Assembly: GCF_023101765.2 (NCBI RefSeq)
Contig: NC_064237.1
Span: 2,905,501-2,969,500, forward strand
Source: Spodoptera frugiperda
Taxonomy: Eukaryota > Arthropoda > Insecta > Lepidoptera > Noctuidae
Direction of reading: 5' to 3'
DNA length: 64,000 nt
The first letter of the stretch is position 1, and the number at the start of each line of letters is the position of its first letter. Below, piece after piece: positions 57,152 to 64,000 of this stretch. The notes beneath the pieces are model-generated. The model was not told where the DNA came from and made no database searches. It worked only from the letters and a program-made list of their open reading frames with translations. The translations under genes were made by a program, and so were the position numbers.

Positions 57152-57358
57152 TTATTATAACTTTCGTGAGATATACTAACTTTATTATTGTGTATTATAT
57201 TATATATTAGTATATTATATATTATCGACTTAGGTAGCTGTTTGACATGTATCTGTAGCAGTGCGACAATCGCCGCGTCCTGCTCATGTATGATGAGCCT
57301 TTAACATGGCTTGAAACTAGTCGAGTTCCTCGTCAAATAGTTACGTGAGTAAGCCGAT
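57152..57358. repeat. C-related repeat with an AT-rich expansion
   Basis: AACTTTCGTGAGATATACTA starts it, and GAAACTAGTCGAGTTCCTCG and ATAGTTACGTGAGTAAGCCG end it. A TATTATATATTA-type run (57192-57225) sits inside. It matches 62692-62866 in reverse and 39408-39525 at its start. Confidence 0.75.
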
Positions 57359-57765
57359 AATTAATTTATTGATCAAAGCGAAGTTATTAAAAAATAACTC
57401 AAATATATCACAAATCAAATCAAAGCAAACAAGAAATCCATAGTAAGACAATAATTTGCGTCTAATAAACGCCAAGGGAACAAAATATCATAAAACGAAC
57501 ATAGAAGTAAAGTTAGGAGGCCCCGTAAAGTTAAATAAAGTACAGCTTGAACGTATAAACGGATTACTCCCGACTTCAAATATCGTTGTTCTAGAAAATT
57601 GATGCTCTATTGTTTTAATTGGAGTCTCGTTCACTTGCTACAGTAGTTTGAAACTAGTGGTGGATGTAAGACTTATCTGTCCTATAGTTTTAAATACTTA
57701 CTCTTTTGTGTTTTTTATTAGTTTATTATGGTGTTCTCTTTTGTGTTATTTTTATAATATAAATC

Positions 57766-57900
57766 GTAAGACATACTACATTAACTGAAAAATACAGTTT
57801 ACTCGCATAAATATTCGGAGATAACGCTCTACTAGTTTTGAGTCACAGAGGAAATCTTCTTGGCGGCGCGATGTCGTCACCGCGTCTGTGCACGTCTCCT
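57766..57900. repeat. C-family repeat copy
   Basis: GTAAGACATACTACATTAAC, CAGTTTACTCGCATAAATAT and CTCTACTAGTTTTGAGTCAC followed by ACAGAGG match the left arm and centre of the C family. Confidence 0.72.
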
Positions 57901-57905
57901 AAACA

Positions 57906-58043
57906 AAATAAATATCCCGAAGGGGTAGGCAGAGGTGCACATTACGGCCCTTAATGTGCACCTCATACGTCCCTTGTAATAGGTGGTGAGCCTATTCCCA
58001 TACACTGGGTACAGTTCCAGGCTCCGTGCTACTACTAAGAAAT
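57906..58043 (-). mobile_element. S1 SINE, 3' half only
   Basis: The plus strand reads CCCGAAGGGGTAGGCAGAGG, TGCACATTACGG, TAGGTGGTGAGCCTATTCCC and CCAGGCTCCGTGCTACTACT. These match the 3' half of the S1 SINE in reverse. The tRNA head is missing. Confidence 0.86.
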
Positions 58044-58541
58044 TACAATCCCATTCTTTTTAAAATCACATAAAGTTAAGCTTTTCTACACACAGTTTCA
58101 GCAAAAGCTTGCAACGTGAACAGAACTAAACAATGCACTGTAGAATGTAAAAGAAACATTGTATTTGCAGCCTTTTCCTGAAGCGTATTGTCTACTTGAC
58201 CAACTAAAGCCGATGGAGGGCCTTTCAGAGCTGACCTGTCTAGTCTAGAGCCTATCCGATCTAGGCTAGATTTGTTGCCTAGGGTTGGTAGTGAAATGGA
58301 ACTTCATTGTTGGTTTAAACTATTTTTCTTATATGTGGAGATAAGTATTGATACTATTACATCGTTGTGGTTAACCGAGGATCTGATTTTTTTAACCCAT
58401 TATTTTCTCGGTTGTTCCTTTTGTTGACGTTTCAAAAGTTGCTAAGTATTTATGGTTTTTAATTGGAATAAATGATTTAACTTTGATTAGGGATAATGGA
58501 AATGATAATGATACTTTAACCCTTGCATGCATGAAAATACT

Positions 58542-58652
58542 GATGACTGTTGATGAAGCGAAAAAGGTGTGTAAGATTCGTAGCAATTGGCGTTCCATTG
58601 TCTCTGCCTACCCCCATGGAAGACAGACGACGTGAGGTTATATATGTATGTT
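58542..58652 (+). repeat. S3 repeat copy
   Basis: The segment reads TGACTGTTGATGAAGCGAAA, GGTGTGTAAGATTCGTAGCA, ATTGGCGTTCCATTGTCTCT and GCCTACCCCCATGGAAGACA, ending in a TATATATGTATG tail. This is the reverse of 37866-38001. Confidence 0.78.
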
Positions 58653-58885
58653 CGTATTTTCTAAAGAATATTAACTCAATAAATAAATTGCTACGTGGTA
58701 TTGGCTGCAGACTATTTCATAGGTCTTTTTATCCGACTCGAAGGGGCAAATCATAGATAAACTGTATCAATTTCATAAGGGATACTTTCTGAACTATTAC
58801 AAAACGTTAATTACATGTTCTCGACACAAAACTAAAGTTCTACCGGTAAGTATATAGACAGTGTAGATAATTTGTAATTTTCTAC

Positions 58886-59194
58886 GTGGCAGCCCTGGCC
58901 GATACTACTCGTATTTGTCGCTTGGTTCCGACTCAAAGCGTCCGCTACGCTCAACTTGATTCCTATAGACGTGCATGGATGCACTGCGAATGGTTTTTCT
59001 TTCCGATTCTCGGAAAATATGGCTCGATAGTGGTGAACGGGATGATAGTTGATAGTTGTCGTCATATTTGTGAGTCTTTGGAAAAGCTCTTAAAAAAATT
59101 ATTATTGAAGACATTTTTTGGAAAGGCTATCAAGTATTTTGAATCTATGATTATTGTTATTTATAAGGCTACGCAGCCTTATAAACTCATTTGA
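58886..59194 (+). other. Overlapping open frames on both strands, unassigned
   Basis: A 102-codon plus frame (start MAALADTTRICRLVPTQSV) overlaps minus frames of 77 and 69 codons. The first ~150 bp are more GC-rich than the flanks. No conserved domain is recognised, and it may be part of an unlisted repeat. Confidence 0.2.
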
Positions 59195-59579
59195 AATGGA
59201 TAGCCTATTTCTTGAATTGCTAAGAAAAAGTATTATGGGTCTCCGAAAACTTAAAGGTTGTTGCTGCCCATACTTCGGTGGCTAGTCACAGTTTTAGGAA
59301 AAACCTGAGTAGCCTCAAACTCTACTCAATAATAATTTCTTGGTCCGAAAATCTACTACTGAACTGCAATCTGAAACTAAGTGTATCGATACATGACACA
59401 TGACATATGACAAAAGGCGCACATAGGCGATCGACGAATAAATCAACGGATGACGTCATAAATCCTGTAAGCTTCATATGTGCGATTTATTAACATGGAT
59501 AGAAAATCCCAACGCACAACAGTGGGGCAGAAAACCGGCCAGTCACGATCAGCTCGCCTGGTCGGAGGGTCCTTCTTAA

Positions 59580-59678
59580 AACCGTAAAAAGCCCAGTGAC
59601 ACTTTATCCGATCTGGGAATCAAACCCAAGAACTCTAGCCAGGCAGTCGCACTTGCAACCATTCGGCCAACGAGGCTG
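59580..59678 (-). mobile_element. S1 SINE, tRNA-head fragment
   Basis: The minus strand carries the head: CCTCGTTGGCCGAATGGTTG, TGCGACTGCCTGGCTAGAGT and a B box with one change (GGTTTGATTCC). The body stops after ACTGGGCTTTTT. It is an old partial copy, not a functional tRNA gene. Confidence 0.8.
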
Positions 59679-60104
59679 TCCTTTACTCACTATTCCCTAA
59701 GCTGCATTGGTTACTTATTACAAAAAGACCAAACTAGTCTTACTTGTAGTTATATAAAATTAAATAATGACAAGTCATTGTGTCACTTCGGATGCTAGGA
59801 CCGTACATAATGGAGCAGCCAATTAGCACGTCCTCACATACCCAGTTATCACGTCATTCCAATTATTTATGTATTGTCTCTGTGCTGTCATTGGAATAAT
59901 TTCAGAGCAAGCCAGACATACAAATTGTAGATCAATTCGATATAGACATTGTTATACGTTAATTACAGACACAGGGTTGTTTGAAATCTGGTTTAATTAT
60001 TATTTGATTTGACACACTTTCGATAGCACTGTGTAAATTGAATTATATTACAAGATGGCTGAAGATGACGGCTACCGTTAACCGACAAGCATGTAGGTAT
60101 GTAG

Positions 60105-60215
60105 AGACTAATGACTGTTTATGAAGCGAAAGAAATATGTAAGATTAGAGTAGCAATTGGCTTTCTATTATCTGCCTTCCCCAATGGGAGACAGGCTTGA
60201 GGTTATGCATGTATG
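60105..60215 (+). repeat. S3 repeat copy
   Basis: The order matches 58542-58652: ATGACTGTTTATGAAGCGAA, AGCAATTGGCTTTCTATTAT, CTGCCTTCCCCAATGGGAGA, then a GCATGTATGTA tail. It is more diverged. Confidence 0.75.
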
Positions 60216-61533
60216 TAATGTTGAACATGAAATTTGTAATTACTACGCCGAATTATTATTACATTACCTGTGTAACAAATACGCGGAGGTGTTCTACCTT
60301 ATATGTATACTTCGTAATGTTCATTTTTAGGTATTTTTCTGCAGTTATGTTATGGGTCCCATGTAATAAGAGTGAGCTTAATGTCATAGCGAGACTATGA
60401 TCTATAACTGAACAATTCTCAAAATATCATATATAAGCAACCGTACTATATACGACGACCCATGAATGGAATACAAGACCAAGTAAGTATCTTTTCAAGG
60501 CTTTCTGCACTGAAAACTAGATGCTTTGTTAAGGTTTGTAACTTGTATAATATAAACGAGCCATTAATTATGTATCATCTTACTCAGCACGCAAAGGTCA
60601 AACCTATTTTAGGATACCAAAAACATTTCGATTACGAGGCACAAGCACTTTCGGAATGCCATCTGTTGAGGTAAAATACAAACAAAAATAAATCTCTTAG
60701 TAAAAACTCTTAAGAAGACGACTGGAAACAATTACATTTACTTTATATCGTGGTACTCGTAATTCGACGTACTTTTGGACCAGGAACTTCAAGGCTAACT
60801 TTATAGGAATTTAGTCGTATTATCACCTCCCGATAGTAATACGCCGATTTACAAGTCACCTTATATACAAGTCCTAATCAGGTGTGTTGTAAAAACAGAC
60901 TATGGCTAAAGACTTATCTTTGACAGCCAATAGAAAACTGTTGAAGGCAAATATTCCGCTAACGTTTGGTCACCGGTGACCAGCACGGCGTTCAATGTGT
61001 TAATTAAACAAGTGCAAGGGATATTAAACCTTTAAGCCTTAAGATATACTTAGCCATAAGAATCACTTTACTTTAACAACGAGTATATGTTAAATATAAA
61101 GTACCCACAACATTGCTATGCACGGAACACGATCTAACAGAATTAGCTGAAGAGTTCACCACTGAAATTCAGCAAGTTCAAGTCTTAATTAAGTAAATAA
61201 CTTAGACTACTAAGTTAGACTCGTTCGACGTGGTGAAGAAAACTAAAATAAAGGCGAAAGAACCAAGTTACTAACGCGAGGAGGAATTAGTTTAGAAAAG
61301 ACGGAAAAATTGGATCTCCGAAAGAAATGTAGAGATAAAATGAACAGGAAACCTTAAAATTATATAGGTATAGAGAAAAACATGGTTAGCAGATGGATCC
61401 TAGTAGTATACTATATGTCTCCTTACCCTTTCTAAAAATAACATAAACTAAAATGTCATAGAATTTCTATGGAAATGCAAAAGCTTTTTTGGTGCAACCG
61501 TCGGGCACAAAACAAAAATTTTTAGTGTTTGTG
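60216..61533. other. Unassigned AT-rich DNA
   Basis: Contains the 16-bp palindrome at 60967 and a possible degraded S1 SINE near 60345-60410 (GGGTCCCATGTAATAAGAGT). No gene seen. Confidence 0.5.
60967..60982. promoter_or_regulatory. Perfect 16-bp palindrome TGGTCACCGGTGACCA
   Basis: Two GGTCA half-sites face each other with a CCGG centre, a layout seen in nuclear-receptor or homodimer binding sites. No repeat family covers it here. Confidence 0.3.
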
Positions 61534-62165
61534 TTTTTAGGGTTCCATAGCCAAATGACAAAAAAACGGAACCTGTCTGTCTGTCCGTCCGTCCGTCCGT
61601 ATGTCACAGCCATTTATTTCCGAAACTGTTAAGCCTACATAGTTGAAACTCTGTAGGTTGATGTATTTCGGTAACCGCTATTCGAATTTTGAATAAAAAT
61701 TAATAAATTTAAAAATTAAAGGGGGGCACTCCATACATGGAACTGATTCAATTTTTTTTTTTCAGCTAACTTATCCGTGATGGTTGTCTATGGATAGGTA
61801 TTTAAAAAGACATTAAGGTTCCTAAAACCATTATAAGTCAAAATCAACTGTTTGAAAGCTAGACGCTTCCAAAGTGGAAAAATGAGTGTCCCCCCTCTAA
61901 CTTCTAAAATAAGAGAGTGAGAAAACTAAACAAAATATATTCTATAGATTTCAATAGAAACTAACAACGAAAATTGGTTTGAACCAGATATCATTATTAG
62001 TTTTTAAGAAATAAAACATTTTCAAAAACCGCAAATATAACTTTGTCGTTCATACAAACACTATGTAAAACCAAGTTATTTTATAACTTGTATATTATGT
62101 CATCTACTTGCTGTTACGGAACCCTTCATGGGCGAGTCCGACTCGCACTTGGCCGGTTTTTTTTT
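61534..62165. repeat. E repeat, ~630 bp, with short inverted ends and a GTCT/GTCC tract
   Basis: It starts AGGGTTCCATAGCC and ends TGTTACGGAACCCTTCATGG, GCGAGTCCGACTCGCACTTG, GCCGGTT. The first and last ~9-14 bases are inverted copies (AGGGTTCC). A tetranucleotide tract, GTCT then GTCC units, sits at 61573-61600. The 'cgagtccgactcgcacttggccggtt' type end is, from general experience, common in lepidopteran introns. A 104-codon open frame across the end is not a gene. Confidence 0.75.
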
Positions 62166-62229
62166 AATATTTGTGTATATTCAATTATTCACATTTATTT
62201 ATATAGTTCGTTTTTTTCTTATTTTATTC

Positions 62230-62289
62230 GCATGTACTGTTTGTCCCTGGTGTTGTACCAAATAAATGTGTTTTCTTTCTTTCTTTCTA
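62230..62289 (+). repeat. Short LINE-end-like repeat with AATAAA and a CTTT tail
   Basis: TACTGTTTGTCCCTGGTGTT, GTACCAAATAAATGTGTTTT and then CTTTCTTTCTTTC. An AATAAA signal directly before a simple repeat resembles the 3' end of a non-LTR element. Confidence 0.45.
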
Positions 62290-62691
62290 TTTCGTCAGCA
62301 TTGCTACGTTTAGAACTATGCACCACTTTAATCGACTTCATCAAGATTTTACGGTAAAAGTCACAAAGTACGGAGTCTCAGCGAATGTGACGTCATACCT
62401 ACGGGATAATACCGCAAGTTTAATCGTAATTGACATTACTTTCTTTCGTAAATGCTCGTCAACTTTCCACTTTACAATAACTTTTTATTTGATTGCGTAA
62501 TATAATCGTAAAAAAAGAAAAAAAGCAAAATTTTTTTCTAAACCAAAATGAAAGTGTGTATGTAATAATTGAAATTGATGTTAAGTACATATTTTTTTAT
62601 TATGTGTGCTGCGCGATTATGAGCCCTTGGCGTGGCAAAGGCCTCCTACCTTCTTTCTACTTAAGTAAATCGTTGAATTTGTAAATGCAGT

Positions 62692-62866
62692 AAACTCATT
62701 GCAGCGCGACATTCGCCGCATTGTGTGTCGCGGAATGCTGCTCGTGAATACGACCCTCTAACATGGCTTGAAACTAGTGGAGTTCCTCGTCAAATAATTA
62801 CGTGAGTAAGCCAACAACATAATAATTAATTTAATATGTCTCACGAAAGTTGTAACAAAAATAGTT
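62692..62866. repeat. C-related repeat copy
   Basis: AACATGGCTTGAAACTAGTG, GAGTTCCTCGTCAAATAATT and ACGTGAGTAAGCCAACAACA, then AATATGTCTCACGAAAGTTG match 57152-57358 in order. The GC-rich centre (GACATTCGCCGCATTGTGTG) differs. Confidence 0.76.
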
Positions 62867-63211
62867 GTTTACTTACGTAATACAAACTATTTTTGGAACA
62901 TATAACAAAAAGCTATTTCACTTGGTATTCAGCCCGGTTCTTGTCGAAATACAATGGGTATAAGGAACCTTCATATATCATGCGTGGACTGGAAGAGTAC
63001 TGGCTAGTTTCCAAGGCGAACACAAAGCCTAAACTAAAAAAAATGTTGTCATATTCTTCCCTAAACCCTCACATCTGATAACTTAACAATATATTACCAT
63101 TTATCAACGAGATATAAAAAATATACACTAAAAATTTATGTGGCGTCGTCCACATAGTCATAGGAAAGTACAAATAGGAAAACCTGTAATCATTTTCCAG
63201 CCTCCTAAACT

Positions 63212-63369
63212 GATTTGGAGTTGCAGACTGCCTAGCGAGTTACCGGGGCTCCGGCTCGAAAAGCAGGAGTAGGAACGGGGTAGTTTTTAGTCAGTAAGAG
63301 TCTGACACTCCCTCTCGCCTCGCCCAAGGCGAGAGAAGACAATGGACGCTTTTCACCCCTAAAAAAAGT
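63212..63369 (+). mobile_element. R1-like LINE 3' UTR copy near the window end
   Basis: The copy runs GATTTGGAGTTGCAGACTGC, GGGCTCCGGCTCGAAAAGCA, AGAGTCTGACACTCCCTCTC, the intact hairpin (CGCCTCGCCCAAGGCGAG) and an A run at 63361-63367. The flanks CTCCTAAACT (63202-63211) and CTCCTCAACT (63370-63379) match at 9 of 10 bases, a probable target duplication. Confidence 0.87.
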
Positions 63370-64000
63370 CTCCTCAACTCTTTCCAAATAGAAATATCGT
63401 ATTAAACGTTGTTGGGCTTTGATTAAAAGAAAAACAAACACATTTCTAATATTAATAAGCATTTTCATAATGTCGACTATAAATATACATGTTTAATGTT
63501 ATACATACTCGTCGTTTAATATAGGAACGAATTCTTATTTACTCTGAAAAATTATAACTAAAGTACGACAACTAGCATATTTACTGCACCGGACAATAAA
63601 ACAAGCACAAACCGTTAATAATTTAGAAAACAAAGCGTAAGAAAATGAATATTTAATGTAGAATTTTCTAGAACAAAAATTTCCAATTTAATCCACTCGG
63701 AACATGCTTTATAATACAGGACTTATTAAGGAGTTATTCAAACTTCATCTCTTGACTAAAGACTAACTGTTTGAAGCAACAAATAATTTTCACTGTAAGA
63801 ACTTACTGTAAACAGTCAACTTACTATATTAAGGTACCCCGAACGCTAAATTCAAACTTATAATTAGAATTTATAAGCCTAGGTTTCCTCACGTTGTTAT
63901 TCAGTAGTATCCAAATAATCTTAGAAAGTACTTAGTTATAATTCGGAACAAGTCACATTAGTACTTGCCGTTGGTATGTTTTGGGTCTCAGACATTGTGT

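Noticed and set aside
61573..61600. CRISPR-like or regulatory short repeat
   Set aside because: It is a GTCT/GTCC simple repeat inside the E repeat. No spacer-repeat structure exists anywhere in the window.

Overview
The window reads as a piece of a moth or butterfly (Lepidoptera) nuclear genome. It is AT-rich and almost free of long open frames. It is filled with interspersed repeats of lepidopteran type: an R1-like LINE with a GC-rich 3' end, tRNA-derived SINEs with intact A and B boxes, short foldback elements, and a ~630 bp repeat ending in 'gcacttggccggtt'. I place it in Lepidoptera from this repeat content. A noctuid-type moth is a guess, and I cannot name a species.

Only two segments look like exons of a host gene, both on the minus strand: 52927-53067 and 27460-27644. 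Each has a good acceptor and donor. Their reading phases fit exactly (2 bases + 1 base), so they can be consecutive exons across an intron of about 25 kb. Both flanks of both exons are splice sites, and I see no promoter, start codon or polyadenylated end. The whole window may therefore lie inside one large, intron-rich minus-strand gene. The encoded piece (about 109 residues) is Ser/Arg/Pro-rich, looks disordered, and carries an RRLS protein-kinase-A-type site. I do not recognise the protein.

The rest is repeats. (1) An R1-like non-LTR retrotransposon is present in about 12 copies, nearly all 5'-truncated to the last 100-500 bp. The longest (20606-21817) keeps the end of the ORF with a CCHC zinc knuckle, broken by two 1-bp deletions. 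(2) There are two tRNA-derived SINE families (S1, best copy 54525-54822 with a 15-bp target duplication; S2, e.g. 1756-1925). (3) Other dispersed families are called B, C, D, D', E, F, H, I, J and S3 here. (4) Single terminal-inverted-repeat elements include a 743-bp element (41568-42310) and a 998-bp element packed with TGGCCA palindromes (35604-36601).

Layout: 0-5 kb holds a local 321-bp-period duplication, an S2 SINE and a LINE tail; 6-12 kb holds B, D and F repeats; 12-20 kb is mostly unique AT-rich DNA with a strong palindrome at 17.3 kb; 20.6-21.8 kb is the longest LINE copy; 22-27 kb holds S1, S3, D and LINE tails, then exon B at 27.5 kb; 28-36.6 kb holds a second LINE type (30.7 kb), D, J, I and H repeats and the TGGCCA element; 37-46 kb holds B, S3, H, I, the 743-bp element and a LINE nested in a SINE (44.5-45.2 kb); 47-53 kb holds an 8-bp minisatellite, a foldback, B and S2 copies and exon A; 54-64 kb holds the complete S1 SINE, C-family copies, the E repeat and a last LINE tail. 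I found no CRISPR array, bacterial-type operon, rRNA, convincing functional tRNA gene or complete protein-coding gene.
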